Source: Pseudomonadota bacterium (GTDB lineage Bacteria; Pseudomonadota; Gammaproteobacteria; Acidiferrobacterales; UBA6901). Taken from it: a stretch of 64,000 bases of DNA. The stretch is taken from contig JAJYEX010000004.1 in assembly GCA_021785515.1 (NCBI GenBank), positions 1 through 64,000 of the forward strand. Reading direction: 5' to 3'. The notes below the pieces were generated by a model. That model did not search any database and was not told the DNA's origin. It worked only from the letters and a program-made list of their open reading frames with translations. Position 1 is the stretch's first letter. Every line of letters begins with the position of its first letter. Made by a program: the position numbers and the translations under genes. Shown here one piece after another: positions 43,840 through 53,761 of this stretch.

Positions 43840-46650
43840 GTGGCATTTCGGTCTGGGGTCACGTCTGCCGCGGGCCACGGTCGCCTGGCCGTCCGGTCCG
43901 CCAATTCCCTGTCCAGTCCTCCGGTGGCCACGGTGACAGCGGGGTTCGCAGCGGTGGATGACGGACTTTTCCGCAGCCTTGAAGCGGGAGCGACTGTCAT
44001 CGCGCGCAGCCACCGCCAGCTGCGCGCATTGCAGATTGAGTACGGCGCCGGCATGCTCGGGTGCGGACGAGGCGCGTGGCCCACTCCGGACATCATTTCC
44101 TGGGACGGCTGGCTTCAGCGCTGCTGGATGCGCTGGCAGGACTCCATGCCCGCCAGCCAGGGCGCGCTGGCGCGCATGCTGCTCAGTACGGCCCAGGAAC
44201 GCCGGCTGTGGGAACGGCTGGTCGGCGCCGGCCATTCCTTGCTGCAGGTCGAGACCACAGCGGCGACGGCGGCTGAAGCCTGGGAGCTGAGCTGGAGCTG
44301 GGGAGTGCCGATTCCGGTGCCGGACGATGCGCCGAACGAGGACGTCCGGGCGTTTGCGGTCTGGGCCCGCCGCTTCGCGCAGCGCTGCCGGCAGGAAGGC
44401 TGGCAGGATCGCGCACGACTTCCCGATGTGCTCCGGGACGCCTACGACGCCGCTGAACTCGACGCCCCGCCGGAACTGGTTCTTTATGCCTTCGATGAGT
44501 TGACGCCCCAGCAGGAAGGACTGATCGAGGCGGTGCGGCGATGTGGCAGCGCCGTGCGGCACTGGCGCGCTGCTACCGTCGAGGGAAACGTGACCAGGCA
44601 TGCCCTGCCCGCTGCGGCAGAGGAGATCGCCGCAGCTGCGAGCTGGGCCCGCGACCAGTGCGAGGCGGGGTGTACGAAGATCGGCGTCATCGTGCCCGAT
44701 CTCGGTACCCGGCGCGCCCAGGTGTTGCGCATCTTCGAGGATGTATTTGTGCCGCAGGCCGTGCTTCAGAACGAAGCGGCCCGGCCGTTCAACGTCTCCA
44801 TGGGCCTGCCTCTGGCCGCTTACCCTGCCGTATCCACCGCTCTCGGTCTTCTGGCATTCGGTCGCAACGGACTGGTCTGCGAGGAGGTGGGCAGCTTGCT
44901 GCGATCCGCATTCGTGGGGGAGGCGCAGGCGGAGCGTTCGTCGCGGGCGCTGCTCGATCTGGCCTGCCGCGAGGGTGAGCCGCTGGTGCGTCTGACGGAC
45001 GTGCTGCGGATCGCACGGGCGACCGATGGCGCCGGACGGCCGCGGGCGCATGCATCACCCGCACTGGCGACCCGTCTCGAGGCGCTGCGGGCGCTGCTGC
45101 ACCGGTTGCCGGCGAAACAGGCAGCGAGTGCCTGGGCGGAACAGTTTGCGGCCGCGCTGAAGACGATGGCTTGGCCTGGGGACCGCAGCCTCGATAGCGC
45201 GGAATACCAGCTTGTGGAGGCGTGGCGCGAATTGCTGGCGGAGTTCTCCTCGCTGGACCGGGTGGCGCCGGCGCTTGGGTACGGTGATGCGCTCGAGGTT
45301 TTGCGGAGGATGGCGGGCGAGCGGATTTTCCAGCCGCAGACGCCGGAAGTGCCGGTCCAGATCATGGGACTGTTCGAGGCCGAAGGACTGGCTTTCGACC
45401 GGCTGTGGATCACGGGACTGCATGACGGGGTCTGGCCGCAGGCGCCGCGCCCGAATCCGTTTGTCGATCTGCGACTGCAGCGGGCGCGGGGTCTGCCTCA
45501 TTCCAGTGCTGCGCGGGAATATGAATTTGCACGTGCGCACACCGCCGCGCTGCTGCGCTCGTCGCCGCAGGTCGTGGTGAGTCATCCCTTGCGTCACGAG
45601 GATGAGGATCTGCGCCCCAGCCCTCTCATCGCGCAGTGGCCGCTCACGCCCGCCGCCGCGGCGGATCCGGTTGCCGCGTTCGTGCGCAACATGCACCAGG
45701 TCCGCCCGTCACTGGACGTGTTCGCCGACGAGCGTGCACCGGCTATTACGGGAACGCTGCGGGCGCCGTTCGGTACCGGCATATTTCGCGACCAGGCAGC
45801 CTGTCCGTTCAGGGCGTTTGCTCGCGGGCGGCTTGGTGCCCGCACCCTGGTGCGCCCCGAGCCGGGGCTCGACCCGCGGTCCCGCGGCATCCTGCTGCAC
45901 GATGTCATGGGACGGCTGTGGGCCGAGTTGCGTTCGCGCGACGGACTGGTCGGACTGGATCCGCAGACGCTCAATGACAGGGTTGAACGGGCGGTTGCGG
46001 GCGCTGTGGTCCGCATGGCGCAGGAGAGACCCCAGACCATGACCGCGCGCTTCCGCCAGCTCGAGCAGGAGCGGCTGGCGGCGCTGGTGAGCCAGTGGCT
46101 GGAACTCGAAAAGACGCGCCCCAACTTTACGGTGCTCGCTCCGGAGCGGCAGCAGACTGCGAGCTTCGGCGGCGTCAAGGTGAACATTGTTCCGGACCGC
46201 GTGGATGAGATTGACGGCGGCGCACGGGTGGTGATCGATTACAAGACAGGCGAGCCGCAGCTGGCCGGCTGGTTCGGGCCCAGGCCGGACGACCCTCAGC
46301 TGCCGATCTACGCCCTGACCCAGGATCGGGTCGCGGCGCTCGCTTTTGCCAGGATCCGGGTGGATGGAATCGGGTTTCTGGGGATAGCGCGTGACGACGG
46401 CATTGCCCCCGGCATCCGGTCCCTGGCGGACACGAAGCTCGCAGCCGATTTCAGCTCATGGGACGATCTGCTGGCGAGCTGGCGTACCACGCTGGAGGCG
46501 CTCGGCCGCGACTTCCTCGGTGGCGACGCTGCGGTTGCGCCGAAGGACGGACACGATACCTGCCGCAACTGCGAGATGGGACCGCTGTGCCGCATCGCCG
46601 CGGAGGAGCCGCCGGTAACGGACGATGCTGGAGACGGGCATGGGTTCTGA
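43840..46650 (+). CDS. AddB-like PD-(D/E)XK nuclease, DNA repair
   Basis: A 936-residue protein of the 'probable DNA repair protein' AddB-like family. The first two thirds are an inactivated helicase-like fold (VIARSHRQLRALQIEYG, LYAFDELTPQQEGL, VPVQIMGLFEAEGLAFDRLW, GLHDGVWPQ). The C-terminal nuclease has DRVDEIDGGARVVIDYKTGE with the Asp and Lys of the active site. Cys in ACPFRAFARGRLG plus CRNCEMGPLC form the four-cysteine iron-sulfur staple known from AddB. It overlaps the helicase gene that follows. The GTG start at 43840 is tentative. Confidence 0.85.
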   Translation: MAFRSGVTSAAGHGRLAVRSANSLSSPPVATVTAGFAAVDDGLFRSLEAGATVIARSHRQLRALQIEYGAGMLGCGRGAWPTPDIISWDGWLQRCWMRWQDSMPASQGALARMLLSTAQERRLWERLVGAGHSLLQVETTAATAAEAWELSWSWGVPIPVPDDAPNEDVRAFAVWARRFAQRCRQEGWQDRARLPDVLRDAYDAAELDAPPELVLYAFDELTPQQEGLIEAVRRCGSAVRHWRAATVEGNVTRHALPAAAEEIAAAASWARDQCEAGCTKIGVIVPDLGTRRAQVLRIFEDVFVPQAVLQNEAARPFNVSMGLPLAAYPAVSTALGLLAFGRNGLVCEEVGSLLRSAFVGEAQAERSSRALLDLACREGEPLVRLTDVLRIARATDGAGRPRAHASPALATRLEALRALLHRLPAKQAASAWAEQFAAALKTMAWPGDRSLDSAEYQLVEAWRELLAEFSSLDRVAPALGYGDALEVLRRMAGERIFQPQTPEVPVQIMGLFEAEGLAFDRLWITGLHDGVWPQAPRPNPFVDLRLQRARGLPHSSAAREYEFARAHTAALLRSSPQVVVSHPLRHEDEDLRPSPLIAQWPLTPAAAADPVAAFVRNMHQVRPSLDVFADERAPAITGTLRAPFGTGIFRDQAACPFRAFARGRLGARTLVRPEPGLDPRSRGILLHDVMGRLWAELRSRDGLVGLDPQTLNDRVERAVAGAVVRMAQERPQTMTARFRQLEQERLAALVSQWLELEKTRPNFTVLAPERQQTASFGGVKVNIVPDRVDEIDGGARVVIDYKTGEPQLAGWFGPRPDDPQLPIYALTQDRVAALAFARIRVDGIGFLGIARDDGIAPGIRSLADTKLAADFSSWDDLLASWRTTLEALGRDFLGGDAAVAPKDGHDTCRNCEMGPLCRIAAEEPPVTDDAGDGHGF

Positions 46651-49600
46651 TACGGAACTGGCGGACGCTGGCGCGCGCGAGGAAGCGCTTGCGCCCGATC
46701 GCTCCTTCATCGTGCAGGCGCCTGCCGGCTCTGGAAAGACGACGCTGCTGACCCATCGTGTGCTGCGGTTACTGGCGATCGTGGATCAGCCGGAGGAGGT
46801 GGTGGCGATCACGTTCACGCGCAAGGCCGCCGCCGAAATGCGCAACCGGATTCTGGGCGCGCTCGATGCGGCCCGCGGCCCGCGTCCGCAGGATCCGGCA
46901 GTATTGCGGACCTGGCAACTGGCATCCGCCGTGCTGGCGCGCAACGATGAACGTTCTTGGAATCTGACCGATAGCCCGGAACGGCTGCGCATCGGTACCA
47001 TCGATGCATTCTGTGCCGCACTTGCCCGCCAGATGCCTGTGCTCTCGGGTCTCGGGGTCCTGCCCGAGGTGGTCGAGAATGCGCAGGATCTCTACCGCGA
47101 AGCGGCGCAGGCACTGTTTGCACACCTTGAAACGGATGGGCCGGCCAGTGCTGCGGTGGAGCGCCTGCTGCGCCATCTGGACAACAATCTCCCCAGGGCT
47201 GTAGAACTGGTTGCCGCCATGCTCGGGCGGCGGGACCAGTGGATGCGCCATCTCGGAGGTGGCGCGGAGCCGCAACGGGCGGTTATTGAAAAAGGTCTCG
47301 CGCGGGTGGTTCAGGACGCGCTCGCCGCGCTACGGACAGCCATTCCGCAAGACGCGGTGCCCGAGATGCTGTGGCTGGCGCGCTACGCGGCGCACAATCT
47401 CAAGTTGCAGGACGGGACCTCGCCCGTGTGCTGCTGCGGCGACCTGGAGACGCTGCCGCCGCCGCTGCCCGCGGATGTCGAGATCTGGCGCGGGCTGCAA
47501 TCGCTGCTGATGACTGACGGAGGCGATTGGCGCCGCAGGGTCGACATCCGGCAGGGTTTTCCCGCGGCGGGCGCGGGCAGTTCCGCCGAGCAGACGCTCA
47601 GGAAAGATGCGAAGCGGCGGTACGAGCTGCTGATCGGGCGACTGCGGGACGTGCACGGCCTGGGCGAGCGGCTGGCGCTGCTATCCCTGCTGCCGCCGCC
47701 GCAGTATACGGATGCGCAGTGGGCCGTGGTCGAGGCGCTGTGTGTGCTTCTGCCGCTCGCAGTGGCCGAGCTGCTGCTGATTTTCGGGCGCCGACAACAG
47801 GCCGATTTCACGCAGATAGCGTGGAGCGCGCTGCAGTCGCTGGGCCGTCCCGGTGAGCCTACGGATCTGGCCCTGGTGCTCGACTACCGTATCCGTCATC
47901 TGCTGATCGATGAGTTTCAGGATACGTCGGTGAGCCAGTTCGAGCTTGTCGAGACCCTCACGGCCGGTTGGGAACCGGATGACGGGCGGACGCTCTTTGT
48001 CGTCGGCGATCCCATGCAGTCGATCTACCGGTTTCGCCAGGCGGAAGTGGGACTGTTTCTGCGGGCCTGGCGCCGTGGCATCGGTGGAGTCCGCCTCAAG
48101 CCGCTCGCGCTGAGCGTAAACTTCCGGTCACAGAAGGGTATCGTCGACTGGGTTAACAGCGCATTCGCGTCGCTGTTTCCGTCGCAGGAGGACATCGCCA
48201 CCGGGGCGGTGACCTATTCGCCGTCGGTAGCCTGGCATGCGCAACGCGGCGCGCCGGCGGTGGTGGTGCATCCGGCGATAGGGCGCGATGATGTGGCGGA
48301 GGCGCAAGCCGTGACTGCGCTCATTGCCCAGGCGACTGCAGACGACGGGCGCCAGACCATTGCCGTGCTGGTGCGCTCCCGCAATCATCTCGTTGAGATC
48401 GCACCGCGACTGCGGGCGGCGGGCCTGCGTTTCCGTGCCGTGGAGATCGAGGCGCTCGGCCACCGCAGTGTCGTGCAGGACCTGCTGGCCCTTACCCGGG
48501 CGCTGGCTCATCCGGCAGACAGGCTCTCCTGGCTCGCGCTGCTGCGCGCTCCATGGTGCGGGCTGGTGCTCGAGGATCTGGAACGGCTTGTCGGGGCCGA
48601 TCACATCACTCCTGTGTGGGAACTGCTGTGCGATTCCGCACTCTGTTCCACCCTCAGTGGCGATGGCCGTGAACGGCTTGGGCGCCTGCGCGACGTGCTC
48701 GTCCGTTACCTGCCGCGGGTCGGCCACGAGTCGCTCAGGCGATGCGTGGAGGGCGCGTGGATCAGCGTGGGCGGCCCTGCCTGCTGCGCCGATAGCACGG
48801 ATCTTGCCGATGCCCTGGTGTACCTTGACCTCCTCGAAGAATGCGGCGCGGGCGGAGAAGTTCCGGAGTTGGTAGGCCTGTCTGAAGAGGTTGACCGGCT
48901 GTTTGCGCTGCCGGACCTGGGTGCCGACGAGCACCTGCAGCTCATGACGATTCACAAGGCCAAGGGGCTTGAGTTCGACATCGTGATCGTGCCCGGCCTG
49001 GGAAGGATCCCCCGCGTGCCGGATCCGCCTCTGCTTGCATGGGCGGAACGCCCGGACGCGAGCACCGGCGGGGCTGATTTGCTGCTCGCGCCGATACGGG
49101 CCAGTGGCAGCGATTCGGACTCGATCTCCGGGTACCTGAAAAGCTTTGAGCGGCGCAGGGGGACGCACGAGGACGGCCGTCTTCTCTATGTTGCGGCAAC
49201 GCGCGCCCGGGAGCAGCTGCATCTGTTCGGTCACACCGCACTGGACGATCAGCAGCCGGAGCCGCGCCTGAAACTGCCCGACCGCAGGTCCCTGCTGCAT
49301 CAGCTGTGGCCGGCGCTGCAAGCGGAGTACGAGCGGACGTTTACCGGGCGGAATCCATGCGCGTCACGCCCTGGACCGGCGCCGGACGAGGCCCGTTCAC
49401 CGGTACTCCTGCGCCGCCTGCCGCTCGCCTGGAAGCTTCCCGGCCCACCGCCACCGGTGAACTGGACGGGCGGTGTGGCACCGCTCCAGGAGGTGGGTGT
49501 GGCGCGCGTCGAATTCGACTGGGCCAGGGAGACGATCCGGCATGTGGGTTCGGTGATACACGCGTTGCTGCAGCAGATCGGGCGTGAGGGTATCCAGGCC

Positions 49601-50119
49601 TGGAGCGCTGATCGCGTACGGGCGCTGCGGCCGCTCATTGCTGTGCGGCTCGCGCAGGCTGGAGTGCCTCCACCCCAGATCGATGTGGCGGTCCGGCGCA
49701 GCGAGGCCGGGCTGCTCGGCGTGCTTGCCGATGAACGCGGGCGCTGGATTCTCGATCCTGGTCATCAAGATGCCCGCTGTGAATACGCGCTCAGCGCCAA
49801 CATCGAGGGCGCGTTGCGCAATGTGGTGCTGGACCGCACGTTTGTCGATGCCGAGGGGCAGCGCTGGATCATCGACTACAAGACGAGTGCGCACGAAGGT
49901 AGTGGTGTGGACGAGTTTCTCGATCGCGAGCGTGAACGGTATCGGCCGCAGCTGGAGCGCTATGCGCAGATCCTGGGCAGGATGGATCCGCGCCCGCAAC
50001 GGCTTGGTCTGTACTTTCCGCTGATGCGCGGATGGCGCGAATGGTCTCCGGGCGCAGATGCGCCCGGAACCCGCGCACCAGGTCCGTTGCCCGCGGACGC
50101 TGGTGGTGATCCGGATTGA
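46640..50119 (+). CDS. AddA/RecB-like UvrD helicase-nuclease
   Basis: About 1159 residues. Superfamily 1A helicase motifs are complete: QAPAGSGKTTLLTHRVLRLL, VAITFTRKAAAEMRNRI, IGTIDAFCAALAR, HLLIDEFQDTSVSQFELVE, VGDPMQSIYRFRQAEVGLF, LMTIHKAKGLEFDIVIVPGL and LYVAATRAREQLHLFGH. A C-terminal RecB-type nuclease has WIIDYKTSAH. With the preceding gene it forms an AddAB-like break-processing enzyme. The ATG at 46640, preceded by GGAG, is chosen; an in-frame ATG at 46625 also exists. Both lie inside the end of the first gene. Confidence 0.88.
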   Translation: MGSDTELADAGAREEALAPDRSFIVQAPAGSGKTTLLTHRVLRLLAIVDQPEEVVAITFTRKAAAEMRNRILGALDAARGPRPQDPAVLRTWQLASAVLARNDERSWNLTDSPERLRIGTIDAFCAALARQMPVLSGLGVLPEVVENAQDLYREAAQALFAHLETDGPASAAVERLLRHLDNNLPRAVELVAAMLGRRDQWMRHLGGGAEPQRAVIEKGLARVVQDALAALRTAIPQDAVPEMLWLARYAAHNLKLQDGTSPVCCCGDLETLPPPLPADVEIWRGLQSLLMTDGGDWRRRVDIRQGFPAAGAGSSAEQTLRKDAKRRYELLIGRLRDVHGLGERLALLSLLPPPQYTDAQWAVVEALCVLLPLAVAELLLIFGRRQQADFTQIAWSALQSLGRPGEPTDLALVLDYRIRHLLIDEFQDTSVSQFELVETLTAGWEPDDGRTLFVVGDPMQSIYRFRQAEVGLFLRAWRRGIGGVRLKPLALSVNFRSQKGIVDWVNSAFASLFPSQEDIATGAVTYSPSVAWHAQRGAPAVVVHPAIGRDDVAEAQAVTALIAQATADDGRQTIAVLVRSRNHLVEIAPRLRAAGLRFRAVEIEALGHRSVVQDLLALTRALAHPADRLSWLALLRAPWCGLVLEDLERLVGADHITPVWELLCDSALCSTLSGDGRERLGRLRDVLVRYLPRVGHESLRRCVEGAWISVGGPACCADSTDLADALVYLDLLEECGAGGEVPELVGLSEEVDRLFALPDLGADEHLQLMTIHKAKGLEFDIVIVPGLGRIPRVPDPPLLAWAERPDASTGGADLLLAPIRASGSDSDSISGYLKSFERRRGTHEDGRLLYVAATRAREQLHLFGHTALDDQQPEPRLKLPDRRSLLHQLWPALQAEYERTFTGRNPCASRPGPAPDEARSPVLLRRLPLAWKLPGPPPPVNWTGGVAPLQEVGVARVEFDWARETIRHVGSVIHALLQQIGREGIQAWSADRVRALRPLIAVRLAQAGVPPPQIDVAVRRSEAGLLGVLADERGRWILDPGHQDARCEYALSANIEGALRNVVLDRTFVDAEGQRWIIDYKTSAHEGSGVDEFLDRERERYRPQLERYAQILGRMDPRPQRLGLYFPLMRGWREWSPGADAPGTRAPGPLPADAGGDPD

Positions 50120-50505
50120 TGCCGCATCGGGGCGCGGGCTGACTCCCGCCGGAGTCCCGCCGCACGGGGTGGCCGTGGGCCTTTCGGTTCTCCGGGAGGG
50201 CGATAAAAAAATATTCCAGACGGATAACACTGTGCGCCGCGAGTTTTCAAAACGAGATGCCGACCTGGACGCCGCCTCGCCTCGCGGCATTTCGTGCCGC
50301 TCAATGCGGTCGTTTTCCGTATTTCGGGTGTACTTCTGCTGCTTTCATGGCCAAGGCGTGGACTCACGCCGGGCAAGTGCGTCCAATGCAGCCGCTTGAG
50401 AGCCGTGGTGTTGAGCCGTAACCGCGCATCGACGCTTCGGGTGCCGGGACGGAGCGTACCGTCTGCGACCCAGGGACGTTCGCCGTCCGCGTGAGGCGGG
50501 AGGTG
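50120..50505. other. Intergenic region between convergent genes
   Basis: About 390 bases with no gene or clear terminator. Only low-quality frames are present. Confidence 0.4.
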
Positions 50506-53496
50506 TCAGGCTGCGCAATCACGGCCGACCCAGATTCCGGTACGGCAATGGCTCTGGACCCAGTTGTCGAAATCGCAAGCGTGCATGGGGCGCGCCACGT
50601 AGTAGCCTTGAGCAATATCACAGCCGAGCTCTGCGAGTCGTTTCCAGCTGTCCTTGCTCTCTATGCCTTCTGCGATCACGCGCAGTCCTAGATCATGCGC
50701 AAGCACGATCGTGGAGCGGACGATCAGCGCTGCGTCCTCACTCGCCAGCATGTCGATCACGAAGGACTTGTCGATCTTGATGGCGCTCACCGGAAGGTTG
50801 TTCAGGTAGCTCAGCGATGAGTAGCCGGTACCGAAGTCGTCAATGGACAGCGATATGCCCATGTCACTGAGGCGGGTGAGCACATCGAGTGCCCCGGCCG
50901 GATCCTCCATGATGGCCGACTCCGTGATTTCAAGTTCCAGCTGTCCACAATCCACTCCGTGCTTGCTGACCAGCTCGCTGATCCGGCTCAGCAGTGCCGG
51001 GTCGCGCAGATTGCGTGCCGAGAGGTTGACCGCGACCGGAACCGTGAGGCCTGCCTGCGACCAGGCCTGCAGCTGCCGCATTGCGGTGTCGATCGCCTTG
51101 TAGGTGAGTGGCCGGATCAGCCCGGTATGCTCGGCCAGGGGTATGAATTCACCGGGCGTGACCGGGCCGTACTGCGGATTGGTCCATCTGGCGAGTGCTT
51201 CCACCCCGCACAGCTGTCCGGTCTTCATGTCGATCTTGGGCTGGTAGTACTGCAACAACAGATCGGTGTCGATCGCACGCCGCAGCTCGGAGGCAAGCGC
51301 CAGGCGCCGCGGGCTGTCATCGTCCAGATCCTGTTCGTAGATCGCGTAGCCGCTGTCGGAGCGCTTGGCGCGGCGCACCGCCAGGTCGGCGCGCCGCAGG
51401 AGCAGGTCGATCTGGGCACCGTGCTGCGGAAACTGGACGATACCGATGCTGGCGCTGATGTCGAGCGACAGGACTCCGCTGGTATAGGGTTGCCGCATAA
51501 TCTCCAGAATCTGCTGGGCAGTCGCCACGGCATGATCCAGGCCAGATTCCGGCAGCAGCAGCGCGAACTCATCACCACGCATGCGCGCCACCATCTCGCT
51601 TTCCGGCAGGGTTTTCCGGATGCGGTGTCCGATTTCTGTGAGCAGCGTGTTCCCGTGCTCGATGCCCACCGCGTCATTGATCTCGCGGAAGCGGTCGATA
51701 TCCAGGATCAGCAGCGAAAACGAAGCCCGGTCCCCGGCGGCATCGGCTTCGTTCAGCATTTGCTGCAGGAACTCGGCGAGCCGGGCATGGTTGGGCAGGC
51801 CGGTCACGCCGTCATAATAGGCCATGCGCCAGATCGTCTCGTGGGCCTTGTGGCTCTCGGTGCGTATGCGTACTGTACCGATGCCGAAGGCGAGATCATC
51901 GGCCAGCTCCGTGAGCAGGTCCACTTCCCTGGGGCCGAAGGCGTCCGATTCCGCCGAGTAGATCGTCAGGGCGCCGATGACCTGTCCGTGTACGCGGATC
52001 GGCAGGCCGATGCAGGCCTGATAGCCGCGTTTCAGGGCATCCGCCCGCCACGGCCCGAAGCGTGCGTCGCCCAGCACATTGTGGACCACGCACGGAGCGC
52101 CGGTACGGATGGCCGTGCCCGCAGGTCCGCGGCCGCGTTCGTTGTCACCCCAGCTGAGCCTGAGGCTGTCGAGATAGCCCTCGTCGAATCCGGCCTGGGC
52201 GGCCGGCCGGATGGTCTGGGCCGTGTTGTGTTCGATGTACCCGACCCACGCCAGACGATAGCCTCCGGTCTCGACGATCACGCGGCACATGCCTTCGAGC
52301 AGCGAGGGCTCGTCGATGGCCCGCACCAGCGTGCGGTTTCCGGACCCGAGGGTGAGCAGGGCGCGGTTGATCCGCTTCAGTTCGCGGTTGGCGGTGTCAA
52401 GCTCATCTTTGTGGTGCTGGAGTTTTTCCGCCAGGTTGTCCAGGGCGTAGGCCACGTGACCGAAGTCGCCATCGTCGTAGCCGAGGCCGGTGCGTGCAGC
52501 CATGTCTCCGCGGGCCAGACGTCCGGCCGCTTTGCTGATGGCGCGGGCACGGCGCAGGATCAGGGTCTTGGCGCCGATCCAGGCGGTGGCAAGTGCCAGC
52601 AGTGCCACCATCGCGAACAGCTCGAGGTTCTGCAAATAGATGCGATTGGCGGGAGCGAATGCCAGGGTCTTGGGAATGCTTGCGACGACGTACATGCCGT
52701 TGTGCGCGCCAATTTCGAGCGGAGCGAATCCATAGAGTCGGGTTGCGCCACCGGGTCCGGCGAGTTCAGTGGTGTCCGCCCGGCGGCTGCGCATCAGCAG
52801 GGACATCAGGGGCGTACCGGCCAGGGACCGCCCGGTCTGTCCGCCGGATTTCGGTTCACGGGCCAGGATGGTGCCGTGCGGGTCGGCTACCGTAAGCGTC
52901 GATCCCGGAACGAGCGGGATCCGGTGGACGAGACGGCGGATCCAGCTCGGGTCCACGGCGGCGAATACGACCCAGTCGTCATGGCCTCCGGGGCCCATCG
53001 CCGGTATGGCGAAATTCACCGAATTTCTGCCGGTAATCCGTCCGGTCTGGAAGTTGCCGATCGCAAGACGGCCGGTTTTCAGGGCCCGGCGGAAATAGGC
53101 GCGATCGGCGATGGAGACCGGCCCGGCAGTCGGAACGGCGCTGCACAGGACGCGGCCGTTAGCGGCAGCAATGCCAATGTTGATATAGGCGGGTTCGTTT
53201 CTAAGAAGCCCGGCGAGTTGCCGGGAGCAGTTGCTGAGGGGCGCTCCGCTGGGCGTGATCATCAGCTGTGATAGGGTGTGCAGCAGCTCCTCAGTAGCGG
53301 TCACCAGCTGAGACTGCTCGAGTTCCGCGATGCGGGCGGTCTGCAGTGCCTCCCCTTCGGCATCACGTACCGCAAGCCGGCGCTGGGCGGAAGCCGCATG
53401 GATCATCAAGCCGGTGGCTGGCAGCAGAATCAGCAAAACCAGCAGCAGCAGGTAGGTGCGTAAGGACAGGGATCGCAGCGACCGTATCATTGCCAT
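50506..53496 (-). CDS. Cache-HAMP-GAF-GGDEF-EAL signalling protein
   Basis: A 996-residue membrane protein of cyclic-di-GMP signalling. Helix 1 (LLLLVLLILLPATGLMI) and helix 2 near residue 305 enclose a dCache-like sensor. HAMP (ARAISKAAGRLARGDMAART), a GAF domain (residues about 390-550), a GGDEF domain with degenerate RGDEF in ARMRGDEFALLLPES, and an EAL domain follow. The EAL domain is complete: GVEALARW, ELEITES, IDDFGTGYSSLSYLN, KIDKSFV, VIAEGIES and QGYYVARPM. It should act as phosphodiesterase; cyclase activity is doubtful. The ATG at 53496 has AAGGGA before it. Confidence 0.9.
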   Translation of the reverse strand: MAMIRSLRSLSLRTYLLLLVLLILLPATGLMIHAASAQRRLAVRDAEGEALQTARIAELEQSQLVTATEELLHTLSQLMITPSGAPLSNCSRQLAGLLRNEPAYINIGIAAANGRVLCSAVPTAGPVSIADRAYFRRALKTGRLAIGNFQTGRITGRNSVNFAIPAMGPGGHDDWVVFAAVDPSWIRRLVHRIPLVPGSTLTVADPHGTILAREPKSGGQTGRSLAGTPLMSLLMRSRRADTTELAGPGGATRLYGFAPLEIGAHNGMYVVASIPKTLAFAPANRIYLQNLELFAMVALLALATAWIGAKTLILRRARAISKAAGRLARGDMAARTGLGYDDGDFGHVAYALDNLAEKLQHHKDELDTANRELKRINRALLTLGSGNRTLVRAIDEPSLLEGMCRVIVETGGYRLAWVGYIEHNTAQTIRPAAQAGFDEGYLDSLRLSWGDNERGRGPAGTAIRTGAPCVVHNVLGDARFGPWRADALKRGYQACIGLPIRVHGQVIGALTIYSAESDAFGPREVDLLTELADDLAFGIGTVRIRTESHKAHETIWRMAYYDGVTGLPNHARLAEFLQQMLNEADAAGDRASFSLLILDIDRFREINDAVGIEHGNTLLTEIGHRIRKTLPESEMVARMRGDEFALLLPESGLDHAVATAQQILEIMRQPYTSGVLSLDISASIGIVQFPQHGAQIDLLLRRADLAVRRAKRSDSGYAIYEQDLDDDSPRRLALASELRRAIDTDLLLQYYQPKIDMKTGQLCGVEALARWTNPQYGPVTPGEFIPLAEHTGLIRPLTYKAIDTAMRQLQAWSQAGLTVPVAVNLSARNLRDPALLSRISELVSKHGVDCGQLELEITESAIMEDPAGALDVLTRLSDMGISLSIDDFGTGYSSLSYLNNLPVSAIKIDKSFVIDMLASEDAALIVRSTIVLAHDLGLRVIAEGIESKDSWKRLAELGCDIAQGYYVARPMHACDFDNWVQSHCRTGIWVGRDCAA

Positions 53497-53761
53497 AAAA
53501 TCCCTTTTTGCAATGGGATAATGTTCCGGGAATCCCGTGCAAGTTTGATACCATGACTCTGGGTATACCGTGGCCAACCGGTACCGTCTTGCTCCTGCCG
53601 GCCTTATATCCGGCGGGAGGTGGATGTAACTACCCGATTATCAAGTCAATACTCTCGTCGGGTTGTGGCGCCCCCCGTCGATAGCCGGCCTGCTGCCAGG
53701 GGGAGAAACGATTTGTTCCCGTAAGAGTCTAGTATCTATTCGACAAAAAAAGGAGGTTTCC

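Noticed and set aside
43651-45051. 466-codon minus-strand frame over the AddB-like gene
   Set aside because: Shadow of the coding strand; it crosses an intergenic region and has low-complexity composition.
50959-53271. 770-codon open frame opposite the GGDEF-EAL gene
   Set aside because: It is the antisense shadow of a clear GC-rich gene, has no recognisable domain and no ribosome binding site.
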